In this document: positions 1-8,733 of the stretch, in pieces
Layout: each line of letters opens with the position of its first letter
How positions within the stretch are numbered: the stretch's first letter is position 1
From: Vibrio fortis
Lineage (GTDB): Bacteria; Pseudomonadota; Gammaproteobacteria; Enterobacterales; Vibrionaceae
Reading direction: 5' to 3'
Assembly: GCF_000695685.1 (NCBI RefSeq)
Contig: NZ_JFFR01000031.1
Span: forward strand, 32,475 to 96,474
DNA length: 64,000 nt
The notes under the pieces: generated by a model
The model's database searches: none
Seen by the model: the letters and a program-made list of their open reading frames with translations, nothing else
Told to the model about the DNA's origin: nothing
Made by a program: the position numbers and the translations under genes

Positions 1-356
1 GTATGAGTGACCTTGTTATTGGTCTAACCATTATCGCGGTGGGTACGAGCCTTCCTGAATTGGCCGCTTCACTTGCAGGCGTAATGAAGGGTGAAGATGA
101 CATGGCTGTCGGCAACATCATCGGCTCTAACGTATTCAACATCCTTGCGGTTATGGGTATCCCTGGCATCCTAAACCCTTCTATTCTAAGCGAGTTTGCA
201 ATGGGTCGTGACTTCTGGGTCATGCTCGGTGTTTCTCTGCTATTGGTTGTTATGGCGCTTGGCAAGTCACGCAGCGTCAACCGCATTGAAGGTGGCGCAC
301 TTGTGGTTTGCTTCTTGGCATACCAAGGCTACCTGCTGATGAACATGTCAGCGTAA
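1..356 (+). CDS. Calcium/sodium antiporter, YrbG/CaxA family (3' part only)
   Basis: The reading frame is open from the left edge, so this is the C-terminal part of an inner-membrane Na+/Ca2+ exchanger; the true start lies outside the window. The visible part carries the second alpha-repeat of the family, with GTSLPEL near the beginning and GNIIGSNVFN about 30 residues later, followed by two further hydrophobic segments. In enterobacteria and vibrios this gene (yrbG) sits directly before kdsD, and the same order is seen here with a 42-base gap. The first in-frame ATG at base 3 is internal and is not a credible start. Confidence 0.88.
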   Translation, partial: MSDLVIGLTIIAVGTSLPELAASLAGVMKGEDDMAVGNIIGSNVFNILAVMGIPGILNPSILSEFAMGRDFWVMLGVSLLLVVMALGKSRSVNRIEGGALVVCFLAYQGYLLMNMSA

Positions 357-398
357 TCACAAACTAAGTATTCCTTTTATAAGACTCTGGAGTATCTG

Positions 399-1370
399 AT
401 GTCTCAGTCATTCGATTACCGTAGTGTTGCTAAACAAGTACTAGAGATTGAGGTTGCTGGCCTCAATCAACTAGACCAGTACTTTAATGAAGACTTTTGT
501 CGCGCGTGTGACCTCATCCTCAACAACCAAGGCAAAGTGGTTGTGATGGGCATGGGTAAATCTGGCCACATTGGCAATAAGATTGCTGCGACACTGGCGA
601 GCACAGGCACCTCTGCGTTTTTTGTTCACCCAGGTGAAGCCGCACATGGTGATTTGGGTATGGTTGAACCGGGCGACATCGTACTTGCGATCTCTAACTC
701 CGGTGAATCAGATGAAATTCTTAGCCTATTTCCAGTGTTAAAACGCCTGAATATCAAGATTATCAGTATGACTGGCAAGCCAAAGTCAAACATGGCGACC
801 CTGTCAGATATCCATCTTCAAATTACCGTACCGGAAGAAGCGTGCCCACTTGGTCTTGCGCCAACCAGTAGCACAACAGCGACTCTCGTTATGGGTGATG
901 CACTGGCTGTCGCTCTGCTGCAAGCTCGTGGCTTTACAGCGGAAGATTTTGCTCTGTCACACCCAGGTGGTGCGCTTGGCCGACAACTACTATTAAAGCT
1001 TGAAGATATTATGCATACCGGTGATGCACTACCTATGGTATCTCCGAGTGCACTGGTCCGTGATGCCTTGCTTGAGATATCTCAGAAAGGCTTAGGCATG
1101 ACTGCTGTTGTTGATGACCAAGGCAAAATGCTCGGTATCTTTACCGATGGGGATTTACGCAGAATCCTCGACAAACGCATCGATATTCACACTACTCAGA
1201 TTGGCGATGTGATGACTCAAAACCCAACAGTGGCTGATCCAAACATGTTGGCAGTCGAAGGCCTTAACTTAATGCAAGAAAAAAGCATCAACGGGTTAAT
1301 GCTTTGCCAAGATGGTGCGCTTGTTGGTGCGCTAAATATGCACGATCTACTGAAAGCAGGAGTAATGTAA
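399..1370 (+). CDS. kdsD: D-arabinose 5-phosphate isomerase KdsD
   Basis: Cytoplasmic isomerase that converts D-ribulose 5-phosphate to D-arabinose 5-phosphate, the first step of Kdo synthesis for LPS. The 323 residues hold an SIS sugar-isomerase domain (about 35-190) with GMGKSGHIG (Lys54) and the conserved SHPGG (His188), followed by two CBS domains to the C-terminus. Length matches the enterobacterial enzyme. The start ATG follows CTGGAG. The stop overlaps the kdsC start by one base (TAATG), so the two are translationally coupled in the kdsDC-lptCAB operon. Confidence 0.96.
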   Translation: MSQSFDYRSVAKQVLEIEVAGLNQLDQYFNEDFCRACDLILNNQGKVVVMGMGKSGHIGNKIAATLASTGTSAFFVHPGEAAHGDLGMVEPGDIVLAISNSGESDEILSLFPVLKRLNIKIISMTGKPKSNMATLSDIHLQITVPEEACPLGLAPTSSTTATLVMGDALAVALLQARGFTAEDFALSHPGGALGRQLLLKLEDIMHTGDALPMVSPSALVRDALLEISQKGLGMTAVVDDQGKMLGIFTDGDLRRILDKRIDIHTTQIGDVMTQNPTVADPNMLAVEGLNLMQEKSINGLMLCQDGALVGALNMHDLLKAGVM

Positions 1371-1927
1371 TGACTCAGACAGTATCAACACTTTATGGCT
1401 CAGTAGATGCGGACGTTTTTCAGATCGCGAAAGAGATAAAGCTGCTAATCTGTGATGTAGATGGTGTGTTTTCTGATGGCCTTGTTTACATGGGTAACCA
1501 AGGTGAAGAGCTTAAAACCTTTCATACCCGCGACGGCTACGGCGTTAAATCTCTAATGAATGCAGGGATTGAAATCGCCATCATTACCGGGCGCCAATCA
1601 CAAATTGTCGAAAACCGCATGACAGCTCTCGGTATTAAGCTGATCTATCAAGGCCAAGACGACAAGGTTAAAGCTTATCAAGATATCTGCGATAAACTGA
1701 ATATATCTCCAGAACATACTGGCTACATTGGCGATGACCTGATTGACTGGCCAGTGATGGAAAAAGTGGCATTGAAAGTGTGTGTCGCGGATGGACACCC
1801 ACTACTGGTTCAACGAGCAAACTACGTTACCAATATCAAAGGTGGTCATGGCGCAGTACGAGAAGTCTGTGACCTTATTTTACAAGCAAGGGATGAGCTA
1901 GACGTGCACAAAGGTCTAAGCATATGA
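1370..1927 (+). CDS. kdsC: 3-deoxy-D-manno-octulosonate 8-phosphate phosphatase KdsC
   Basis: HAD-family phosphatase that releases Kdo from Kdo 8-phosphate in the cytoplasm. The catalytic motif ICDVDGVFSDG (Asp29 and Asp31) and the later metal-binding motif GYIGDDLIDWPVM are clear. I place the start at the ATG overlapping the kdsD stop, giving 185 residues, the usual family size. An upstream in-frame ATG at 1304 would add 22 unrelated residues and run into kdsD. The 3' end overlaps lptC by four bases (ATGA), showing tight coupling. Confidence 0.95.
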   Translation: MTQTVSTLYGSVDADVFQIAKEIKLLICDVDGVFSDGLVYMGNQGEELKTFHTRDGYGVKSLMNAGIEIAIITGRQSQIVENRMTALGIKLIYQGQDDKVKAYQDICDKLNISPEHTGYIGDDLIDWPVMEKVALKVCVADGHPLLVQRANYVTNIKGGHGAVREVCDLILQARDELDVHKGLSI

Positions 1928-2487
1928 GTTTAACTCGTATTATCTATTTAATTCTGTTGTTTATTGCTTCTTGGTCAGCTTATTACCTGTATGACAAAGA
2001 GCAAAGCACCGCAATTCAGGTGGCTCCTAATCTGGAATTGCCTGTATTCAGCGGAAGAAATCTAGATAATATCAGCTACGACCAAGCAGGCATTCGTAGC
2101 TATCAAATAGAATCAAGTCATCTAGAACACTACTCCAAAAGTGGCGATACCATTTTTGAAAACCCAGTGCTCTCGGTATTTCGTGATGGCCACACAATCG
2201 AGTGGCAGATGACCGCAAGGCGTGCGGTACTCGACGACGACCAAACGTTGACACTTTATGATAATGTAATAGTGAAAAACCTATTACCAGAAGCCAGCTT
2301 CGACAACATGACTATGGATAAGTTGGTTGTTGAGCTCACTAGCCGAGACTTTCATTCCGAAAGCACAGTTCGTCTGATCGGCCCATTATTTGAAACTGAG
2401 GGACAAGCTATGAAGGGCAACTTCGATAGCAACACTGCAACCCTCTTTGAAACTGTTCAAGGTAGATATGAAACTCTTACACCTTAG
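1924..2487 (+). CDS. lptC: LPS export protein LptC
   Basis: Bitopic inner-membrane protein that takes LPS from LptB2FG and passes it to LptA. The 187-residue product has one N-terminal membrane helix (about residues 5-22), then a periplasmic LptC beta-jellyroll domain. Sequence identity in this family is low, so the call rests on that architecture and on position between kdsC and lptA, as in Escherichia coli. It overlaps kdsC by four bases, and its last 20 bases overlap the lptA start. Confidence 0.93.
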   Translation: MSLTRIIYLILLFIASWSAYYLYDKEQSTAIQVAPNLELPVFSGRNLDNISYDQAGIRSYQIESSHLEHYSKSGDTIFENPVLSVFRDGHTIEWQMTARRAVLDDDQTLTLYDNVIVKNLLPEASFDNMTMDKLVVELTSRDFHSESTVRLIGPLFETEGQAMKGNFDSNTATLFETVQGRYETLTP

Positions 2488-2962
2488 TTTACTTGCTTTC
2501 GCGTTTGCAGCGCCAAACGCCCTTGCTCTGTCATCAGATACGGAGCAGCCTGTTTACATCGATTCAGACAGCCAACAGCTCGATATGAAGAGCAACAAGG
2601 TTACGTTTGAAGGCGATGTAAAACTTAAGCAAGGCAGCATTAATATTAACGCTGACAAAATCATCGTTACGCGTAATGCAAGCAGCGGTGAAATCGAGGC
2701 GATTCAAGGTTTTGGTAAACCAGCGCTTTTCTCACAGCTTACTGACGATGGTAAAACGCTAAGCGGACAGGCGTTTGAGCTGAATTATCAGCTGAGTACA
2801 GACAAGCTGATCATGACCAAAGAGGCACAACTGTCTCAAGACGGTAACCTAATTCGTGGTTCTAAGATCACCTATCAGATCTCTTCACAAAAACTGGTTG
2901 CTGACAGCGATAAAAACGAGCGTGTTTCAACCGTTCTTCAACCAGCACAAGTGAACAAATAA
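2468..2962 (+). CDS. lptA: LPS periplasmic bridge protein LptA
   Basis: Periplasmic protein that polymerises into the bridge carrying LPS to the outer membrane. The 164 residues start with a signal peptide (about 1-20, ending PNALA) followed by the OstA/LptA beta-jellyroll with the typical segment in which a polymer is 'uncovered' by KSNKVTFEGDVKLKQG. I prefer the ATG at 2468 to one seven codons upstream, because it begins a standard lysine-containing signal peptide. The gene overlaps the end of lptC. Confidence 0.94.
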   Translation: MKLLHLSLLAFAFAAPNALALSSDTEQPVYIDSDSQQLDMKSNKVTFEGDVKLKQGSININADKIIVTRNASSGEIEAIQGFGKPALFSQLTDDGKTLSGQAFELNYQLSTDKLIMTKEAQLSQDGNLIRGSKITYQISSQKLVADSDKNERVSTVLQPAQVNK

Positions 2963-2964
2963 CT

Positions 2965-3690
2965 ATGGCAGTCTTAAAAGCGCAAAACTTGGCTAAGACC
3001 TACAGCAAACGTAAGGTTGTAACAGACGTAAGCCTGCAAGTTGAATCTGGACAAATCGTTGGCCTGCTGGGCCCTAATGGTGCCGGTAAGACCACCTCTT
3101 TCTACATGATCGTTGGTTTGGTTGCGCGTGATGAAGGTACCATCAGCATCGATGATAATGACATCAGTATTCTACCGATGCATAGCCGCTCACGTTTAGG
3201 TATCGGCTACCTACCTCAAGAAGCGTCGATCTTCCGTAAGCTTTCAGTTGAAGACAACATCATGTCGGTACTGCAAACGCGTAAGGAATTAACGCCAGAA
3301 GAGCGCCAAGATAAGCTAGAAGACCTGCTTGAAGAGTTCCATATCCAACACATTCGCACCAGCAACGGTATGGCACTGTCTGGTGGTGAACGACGCCGTG
3401 TTGAGATTGCTCGCGCTCTGGCTGCAAATCCTCAGTTTATTCTGCTCGATGAACCGTTCGCGGGTGTAGACCCAATTTCAGTTATCGATATCAAGAAAAT
3501 CATTGAACACCTGCGCGATCGCGGTCTGGGTGTTTTGATCACTGACCACAACGTTCGTGAGACGTTAGACGTGTGTGAAAAGGCTTATATTGTGAGCCAA
3601 GGACACTTGATTGCGGAAGGTTCACCGGAGGATGTTCTCAATAACGAACAGGTGAAACAAGTTTATCTAGGCGAACAATTCCGTCTATGA
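2965..3690 (+). CDS. lptB: LPS export ABC transporter ATPase LptB
   Basis: Cytoplasmic ATPase of the LptB2FG LPS extractor. The 241-residue protein has Walker A GPNGAGKTT (about 36-44), Q-loop in YLPQEASIFRKLSVEDN, signature LSGGERRRVEIARAL and Walker B FILLDEPFAGVDP. It starts two bases after the lptA stop. Downstream, a 54-base gap leads to rpoN, the order conserved in gammaproteobacteria. LptF and LptG are not in this window. Confidence 0.97.
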   Translation: MAVLKAQNLAKTYSKRKVVTDVSLQVESGQIVGLLGPNGAGKTTSFYMIVGLVARDEGTISIDDNDISILPMHSRSRLGIGYLPQEASIFRKLSVEDNIMSVLQTRKELTPEERQDKLEDLLEEFHIQHIRTSNGMALSGGERRRVEIARALAANPQFILLDEPFAGVDPISVIDIKKIIEHLRDRGLGVLITDHNVRETLDVCEKAYIVSQGHLIAEGSPEDVLNNEQVKQVYLGEQFRL

Positions 3691-3744
3691 TTATATAGAG
3701 CGTATCGAGAATTCTAAGAATAATAACTAGGTAAGTAATACTGA

Positions 3745-5211
3745 ATGAAACCCTCATTACAACTTAAGCTAGGCCAGCAATTAGCAATGACCCCTCAGCT
3801 ACAACAAGCGATACGTTTGTTGCAGTTGTCTACGTTGGATTTGCAACAAGAGATTCAAGAGGCTTTGGAATCGAACCCACTTCTCGACGTAGAAGAAGGG
3901 AATGATGACGCTCCTGTAAACTCTGAAGAAAAGCCTAGTCGTGACGAGAAAGAAGCAGTAGAAGCCACTGCTGAACCAGACTTACCTGATAGCTCAGACC
4001 TGATTGAAAAATCTGAGATTGGCAACGACTTAGAAATCGATACCACTTGGGAAGATGTCTACAGTGCCAACACCGGTAATACGGGTATTGCTATCGATGA
4101 TGATATGCCAGTTTACCAAGGCGAGACCACCCAAAGCCTGCAAGATTACCTACTGTGGCAATTAGACCTGACGCCATTTTCAGAAACAGACCGTACTATT
4201 GCGTTAGCCCTGATTGATGCTATCGACGACTACGGTTACCTCACTGTTTCAAGTGAAGACATTCTTGAGAGCTTCGACAACGAAGAGATTGAACTCGACG
4301 AGATTGAAGCGGTGCGCAAACGCATTCAACAGTTCGACCCACTTGGTGTGGGCTCGCTGAACTTGCAAGATTGTCTACTACTACAACTTGCGACCTTCCC
4401 TGAAGATACGCCATGGCTTAAAGAAGCTAAGTTAGTACTTACTAGCCATATCGACCAGCTAGGTAATCGTGATTACAAGCTGATCATCAAAGAGACTAAG
4501 CTTAAAGAGGCAGAACTACGTGAAGTTCTGCAGCTTATACAACAACTAGACCCGCGTCCAGGCAGCAAAATCACTCCGGATGAAACCGAATATGTGGTGC
4601 CTGATGTATCGGTGTTTAAAGACCTAGGTAAGTGGTTAGTTACCATTAACCCAGATAGCGTACCAAAGCTGAAAGTGAACCAGCAGTACGCCGATCTAGG
4701 CAGTAAAGGCAACAGCGCTGACAACCAATACATTCGCTCCAACTTGCAAGAGGCAAAATGGCTAATTAAGAGCCTAGAGAGTCGAAATGAGACACTACTC
4801 AAAGTTGCGCGATGCATTGTTGAACATCAGCACGATTTCTTCGAACATGGTGAAGAAGCCATGAAACCTATGGTGTTAAATGATGTTGCACTCGCAGTCG
4901 ACATGCATGAATCCACAATTTCTCGTGTTACAACACAGAAGTTCATGCACACACCACGAGGCATCTTCGAATTGAAATACTTCTTCTCTAGCCATGTCAG
5001 CACTGACAATGGCGGAGAGTGTTCATCAACAGCAATTCGCGCTCTGATTAAGAAACTGGTGGCCGCTGAAAACACAGCTAAGCCGCTCAGTGATAGCAAG
5101 ATTGCTGCTTTACTGGCTGACCAAGGAATTCAGGTAGCTAGAAGAACCATAGCAAAATACCGTGAATCTTTAGGCATTGCCCCTTCGAGTCAGCGTAAAC
5201 GCCTACTGTAG
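3745..5211 (+). CDS. rpoN: RNA polymerase sigma-54 factor RpoN
   Basis: Alternative sigma factor for -24/-12 promoters; in vibrios it serves flagella, nitrogen and quorum-sensing genes together with enhancer-binding activators. The 488 residues show the Gln/Leu-rich activator-interacting region (about 1-50, beginning MKPSLQLKLGQQLAMTPQLQ), an acidic linker (about 55-115), the core-binding domain, the helix-turn-helix near HESTISRVT (about 390) and the C-terminal RpoN box ARRTIAKYRE at 465-474. Full length, with no missing motif. Confidence 0.98.
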   Translation: MKPSLQLKLGQQLAMTPQLQQAIRLLQLSTLDLQQEIQEALESNPLLDVEEGNDDAPVNSEEKPSRDEKEAVEATAEPDLPDSSDLIEKSEIGNDLEIDTTWEDVYSANTGNTGIAIDDDMPVYQGETTQSLQDYLLWQLDLTPFSETDRTIALALIDAIDDYGYLTVSSEDILESFDNEEIELDEIEAVRKRIQQFDPLGVGSLNLQDCLLLQLATFPEDTPWLKEAKLVLTSHIDQLGNRDYKLIIKETKLKEAELREVLQLIQQLDPRPGSKITPDETEYVVPDVSVFKDLGKWLVTINPDSVPKLKVNQQYADLGSKGNSADNQYIRSNLQEAKWLIKSLESRNETLLKVARCIVEHQHDFFEHGEEAMKPMVLNDVALAVDMHESTISRVTTQKFMHTPRGIFELKYFFSSHVSTDNGGECSSTAIRALIKKLVAAENTAKPLSDSKIAALLADQGIQVARRTIAKYRESLGIAPSSQRKRLL

Positions 5212-5235
5212 GGCACCAACTGAAAAGGAAAGTCT

Positions 5236-5523
5236 ATGCAAATCAATATTCAAGGCCATCACGTTGATCTTACCGATTCAATGCAAGACTATGTTCACAC
5301 CAAATTTGAAAAGCTTGAACGCTTTTTTGAGCACATTAATAACGTTCAAGTTGTATTAAAAGTTGAGAAAATTAACCAGATTGCAGAAGCAACACTGCAT
5401 GTTAATCAAGGCGACATTCATGCGACAGCTACCGATGAAAATATGTATGCTGCAATTGATTCATTAGTTGATAAACTCGTCCGCCAACTCAACAAGCACA
5501 AAGAAAAGCTAAGTAGTCACTAA
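5236..5523 (+). CDS. hpf: Ribosome hibernation promoting factor HPF
   Basis: Short HPF (95 residues) that binds the 30S decoding region and promotes 100S ribosome dimers in stationary phase. The MQINIQGHHVDLTDSMQDYV start and the basic second helix with LVDKLVRQLNKHKEKL are typical. It follows rpoN by 24 bases with AAAAGGAAAG before the ATG, and is followed two bases later by ptsN, as in E. coli. Confidence 0.96.
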   Translation: MQINIQGHHVDLTDSMQDYVHTKFEKLERFFEHINNVQVVLKVEKINQIAEATLHVNQGDIHATATDENMYAAIDSLVDKLVRQLNKHKEKLSSH

Positions 5524-5524
5524 C

Positions 5525-5986
5525 ATGCAATTAAGCGAAGTACTTTCATTGGACTGCACCAAAAGTGCAGTCCAATGCACGAGCAAAAAAAGAGCCCTAG
5601 AAATCATCAGCCAGATTGCAGCCGAGAGCTGTGGTCAAGACTCAACAGAATTGTTCGAGTGCATGCTGAGCCGAGAGAAAATGGGCAGTACCGGCATCGG
5701 AAATGGTATCGCTATTCCCCATGCCCGTATGAATGTCAGCGACAAAGCGATCGCTGTTCTATTGCAGTGCCAAGACCCTATCGAGTTTGATGCAATCGAT
5801 AACCGCCCTGTCGACCTACTATTTGCACTTTTGGTTCCTAGTGAGCAATGTAAAGAGCATCTTAAAACCCTTTCTTGTATGGCAGAGCGACTCAACGACA
5901 AACAAACACTGAAACAACTGCGTAATGCGCAAAGCGACCAAGAGCTTTACGACATTATGATCCAAGTGCCGACTTGCGAGCAATAA
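5525..5986 (+). CDS. ptsN: Nitrogen-regulatory phosphotransferase IIA protein PtsN
   Basis: EIIA-Ntr, the terminal acceptor of the PtsP-Npr-PtsN relay, which controls potassium transport and nitrogen and stress responses. The 153-residue protein has the phosphorylation site GIAIPHAR with His66 and a full PTS_EIIA type-2 domain. It starts within two bases of hpf and ends two bases before rapZ. Codons 8-18 are written as a perfect 13-bp inverted repeat (see separate entry), which is unusual inside a coding start. Confidence 0.96.
   Translation: MQLSEVLSLDCTKSAVQCTSKKRALEIISQIAAESCGQDSTELFECMLSREKMGSTGIGNGIAIPHARMNVSDKAIAVLLQCQDPIEFDAIDNRPVDLLFALLVPSEQCKEHLKTLSCMAERLNDKQTLKQLRNAQSDQELYDIMIQVPTCEQ
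5547..5577. other. Perfect 13-bp inverted repeat inside ptsN codons 8-18
   Basis: Bases 5547-5559 (CATTGGACTGCAC) and 5565-5577 (GTGCAGTCCAATG) are exact reverse complements around a five-base CAAAA loop. The stem begins 22 bases after the ptsN start codon, in coding sequence. No U-run follows, so it is not a normal terminator; seven A residues follow at 5585-5591. A role in tuning ptsN translation or mRNA processing is inference. Confidence 0.85.
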
Positions 5987-5987
5987 C

Positions 5988-6857
5988 ATGCGTCTTATCG
6001 TAGTTAGTGGTCAATCAGGAGCCGGTAAAAGTGTCGCCTTGCGAGTTCTTGAAGATCTCGGTTATTACTGCGTTGATAACTTACCTGTTGACCTGCTCGG
6101 TAACTTTGTTGAGTCAGTCAAAGAGAGCAACCAAAACGTTGCAGTAAGCATCGATATACGCAACCTGCCTAAAGAGCCTCATCTTGTCACAGAGACGCTG
6201 GTTCAATTAGAAGATGCCGCCAATATCGATGTTAGCGTGTTGTTCTTGGATGCAAGCAAACAAACCCTGCTCAAGCGCTACAGCGAGACTCGTCGTATCC
6301 ACCCGCTTTCTCAAGGTGATGACAAACTGTCTCTAGAGCAAGCCATCGACCTCGAGAAACAACTGCTTTCCCCACTCTCTGACCAAGCCGATATCTTGAT
6401 CGATAGTAGTGATTGCAACCTCTACGAATTGAGTGAACAAGTACGCCTTAAAATTGAAGGCAAAGAGAAGCAAGAGCTGATCATTGTTTTCCAATCCTTT
6501 GGTTTTAAGTACGGTTTACCTAGCGATGCTGACTATGTGTTTGATGTTCGTTTCTTGCCTAACCCGCATTGGGAGCCTGACCTAAGACCGCTCACTGGAC
6601 TTGATGCTCCGATTCACTCTTACCTAGAGAAACATCAGGAAGTGATCGAGTTGAAGCAGCAGATTCAAGGCTTTGTCGAGCAATGGCTACCGATGTTAGA
6701 AAAGAACAATCGCAGTTACCTCACCGTAGCGATTGGTTGTACTGGTGGTAAACACCGCTCAGTATATCTGACTCAAAAAATCGGTGAGTACTTTGACCAA
6801 CTTGGTCACCAAGTACAGATTCGACACGCTTCATTAGAAAAAAACCAACAGGCCTAA
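5988..6857 (+). CDS. rapZ: RNase adapter protein RapZ
   Basis: RNA- and nucleotide-binding adaptor (old name YhbJ) that in E. coli guides RNase E to the GlmZ small RNA and so controls glucosamine-6-phosphate synthase. The 289 residues begin with Walker A GQSGAGKS (8-15) and end in the RNA-binding C-terminal domain with AIGCTGGKHRSV. It lies between ptsN and npr as in enterobacteria, which supports the call. Confidence 0.96.
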   Translation: MRLIVVSGQSGAGKSVALRVLEDLGYYCVDNLPVDLLGNFVESVKESNQNVAVSIDIRNLPKEPHLVTETLVQLEDAANIDVSVLFLDASKQTLLKRYSETRRIHPLSQGDDKLSLEQAIDLEKQLLSPLSDQADILIDSSDCNLYELSEQVRLKIEGKEKQELIIVFQSFGFKYGLPSDADYVFDVRFLPNPHWEPDLRPLTGLDAPIHSYLEKHQEVIELKQQIQGFVEQWLPMLEKNNRSYLTVAIGCTGGKHRSVYLTQKIGEYFDQLGHQVQIRHASLEKNQQA

Positions 6858-6860
6858 ATC

Positions 6861-7136
6861 ATGGAATTGACCCGCACTGTACTCATTCAAAACCGTTTGG
6901 GGCTTCATGCTCGCGCAGCCGTAAAACTGGTCGAGCTTGCCCAGAGCTTTAATGCCACTCTGACGATTCATAGTGAAGATGAGAAAAGCGCAACAGCAGA
7001 CAGTGTCATGGGGTTACTCATGCTTGAATCGGCACAAGGTCAACACATTCGCATTCAAGCAGAAGGCGATGATGCCCAGCTGGCACTGGATGCCGTGTGC
7101 CACCTAATCGAAGACAAATTTGACGAGGGCGAGTAA
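6861..7136 (+). CDS. npr: Phosphocarrier protein NPr
   Basis: HPr-like phosphocarrier of the nitrogen phosphotransferase system that passes phosphate from PtsP to PtsN. The 91 residues carry the active site RLGLHARAA with His16 and a regulatory-serine region SVMGLLML (around residue 50). Also called ptsO. It is the last gene of the lpt-rpoN string; a small GGGG/CCCC hairpin at about 7145-7157 follows the stop but has no U-run. Confidence 0.95.
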   Translation: MELTRTVLIQNRLGLHARAAVKLVELAQSFNATLTIHSEDEKSATADSVMGLLMLESAQGQHIRIQAEGDDAQLALDAVCHLIEDKFDEGE

Positions 7137-7286
7137 CTGGAACGGGGTAGTGCCCCAACTATTATCTCGCTATACAACGCCTACCAAGCCTAAATCTTAG
7201 TTCTCTATAAGTTAATGATTTAAATACGTCATAGAATTAAGTTACTATTCCTAGCATCCATAGAATAATGAGAAGAGGAGGAAAAC

Positions 7287-8642
7287 ATGGCAGAGCAATT
7301 AGAATTTGACCAAGCTCACCAAACCCTCCAAGAAGTCAGCGAAGCCCTTGAAAACGGCCGATTTGTTCACGTACGTCGACAACTTCAGGACATGGAACCT
7401 GAAGATATTGCACACCTTTTAGAAGCCTCCCCTCGCAAGAGTCGTGACGTACTTTGGCAACTTACCGATCCTGAAGACTACGGTGAAATTCTTGATGAGC
7501 TGAACGAAGACGTTAAGGATGCGTTGGTGTCAAAAATGGCACCAGAGACCCTTGCAGAAGCGACCGAAGGCATGGAGACCGATGATGTCGCCTACGTACT
7601 TCGAAGCCTGCCAGATGACGTTTCTCGTGAAGTTCTATCACAGATGGACTCAGCAGACCGAGCCTTGGTTGAGAATGCCCTTTCTTACCCAGAGGACTCT
7701 GCAGGTGCGTTGATGAACACCGACGTGATCACCATTCGTGGTGATGTCGACGTCGACGTAGTTCTACGTTATTTACGCATTCGAGGCGAACTGCCAGATG
7801 CAACCGATGCTCTATATGTTATTGATGAAGATGAGCGCTTAATCGGCAATCTCTCTCTAACAACGCTGATTACCACGCAACCTGAAACCCTTGTCTCTGA
7901 AGTGATGGATGACGCTGATGAAGCGATCGCTGTTGAGACCAGCGCCTCTGACATTGCAAGCCTGTTTGAACGTCGTAACTGGGTATCGGCTCCGGTTGTT
8001 GATGAAAACCAACACCTTGTCGGCCGTATCACCATCGATGACGTCGTTGACGTGATTCGTGAAGATGCCGAGCACTCAATGATGAGTATGGCGGGTATGG
8101 ACGATGACGAAGATACCTTCGCACCTGTCGTTAAATCAGCACGTCGCCGTAGTGTCTGGCTTGGTGCAAACGTGTTAGCCGCACTGGCAGCAGCTTCAGT
8201 ATCAAATATGTTCGAAGCGACCCTCGACCAAATGGCAGCCATTGCGGTACTGATGACCATTGTGCCTTCAATGGGTGGTGTGGCAGGAAACCAAACCGTT
8301 GCTCTGGTTATCCGCGGCCTAGCGCTTGGGCACATCGGTGACAGTAACAAGCGAGAGCTATTGCTAAAAGAAGCTGCGATCGGCTTCCTTAACGGTATTC
8401 TGTGGGCATGTATCATCGGCGGTATTGTCGTTGCTTGGAAGGGCAACTGGATACTCGGCGGGATCATCTCAGCAGCAATGATGACTAACCTGATCGTGGC
8501 AGGTATTGCCGGGGTAACCATCCCTGTGATGCTGAAGAAGATGAATATCGACCCGGCACTGGCTGGCGGTATGGCGCTGACTACCGTGACCGACGTAATT
8601 GGTCTATCTGTGTTCTTGGGATTAGCTACGATACTTATCTAG
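7287..8642 (+). CDS. mgtE: Magnesium transporter MgtE
   Basis: Inner-membrane Mg2+ channel. The 451 residues give the standard order: acidic MgtE N-domain (about 25-130), a CBS pair (about 135-255) and five membrane helices (about 285-451) with the pore segment containing PSMGGVAGNQ. A strong AGGAGG precedes the ATG. It stands alone after npr with its own terminator downstream. The 150 bases before it show no magnesium riboswitch pattern that I can recognise. Confidence 0.96.
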   Translation: MAEQLEFDQAHQTLQEVSEALENGRFVHVRRQLQDMEPEDIAHLLEASPRKSRDVLWQLTDPEDYGEILDELNEDVKDALVSKMAPETLAEATEGMETDDVAYVLRSLPDDVSREVLSQMDSADRALVENALSYPEDSAGALMNTDVITIRGDVDVDVVLRYLRIRGELPDATDALYVIDEDERLIGNLSLTTLITTQPETLVSEVMDDADEAIAVETSASDIASLFERRNWVSAPVVDENQHLVGRITIDDVVDVIREDAEHSMMSMAGMDDDEDTFAPVVKSARRRSVWLGANVLAALAAASVSNMFEATLDQMAAIAVLMTIVPSMGGVAGNQTVALVIRGLALGHIGDSNKRELLLKEAAIGFLNGILWACIIGGIVVAWKGNWILGGIISAAMMTNLIVAGIAGVTIPVMLKKMNIDPALAGGMALTTVTDVIGLSVFLGLATILI

Positions 8643-8681
8643 TTTGAACAATAACTTGCTTGAAGTAAGAAAGCAGATAAC

Positions 8682-8707
8682 AAAAGGGAGCCAATGGCTC
8701 CCTTTTA
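8682..8707. terminator. Bidirectional terminator between mgtE and tldE
   Basis: Stem AAAAGGGAGCC / GGCTCCCTTTT with a three-base AAT loop. A/T tails on both sides let it stop mgtE from the left and tldE from the right. Confidence 0.9.
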
Positions 8708-8733
8708 AGTTATTCAGATTTGCAAGCGTTGAA

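Noticed and set aside
1304..1369. Upstream start for kdsC
   Set aside because: It adds 22 Cys/Arg-rich residues that mirror kdsD coding sequence; the coupled TAATG start is better.
5585..5591. Run of seven A after the ptsN hairpin as a frameshift site
   Set aside because: The heptamer is out of the canonical slippery phase, and the zero frame encodes the full conserved PtsN sequence.
7137..7286. Possible magnesium riboswitch before mgtE
   Set aside because: The region is short and I see none of the conserved M-box segments.
7769..8521. 250-codon antisense frame in mgtE
   Set aside because: Low-complexity Ser/Thr/Ile product with no family pattern, opposite a clear full-length gene.
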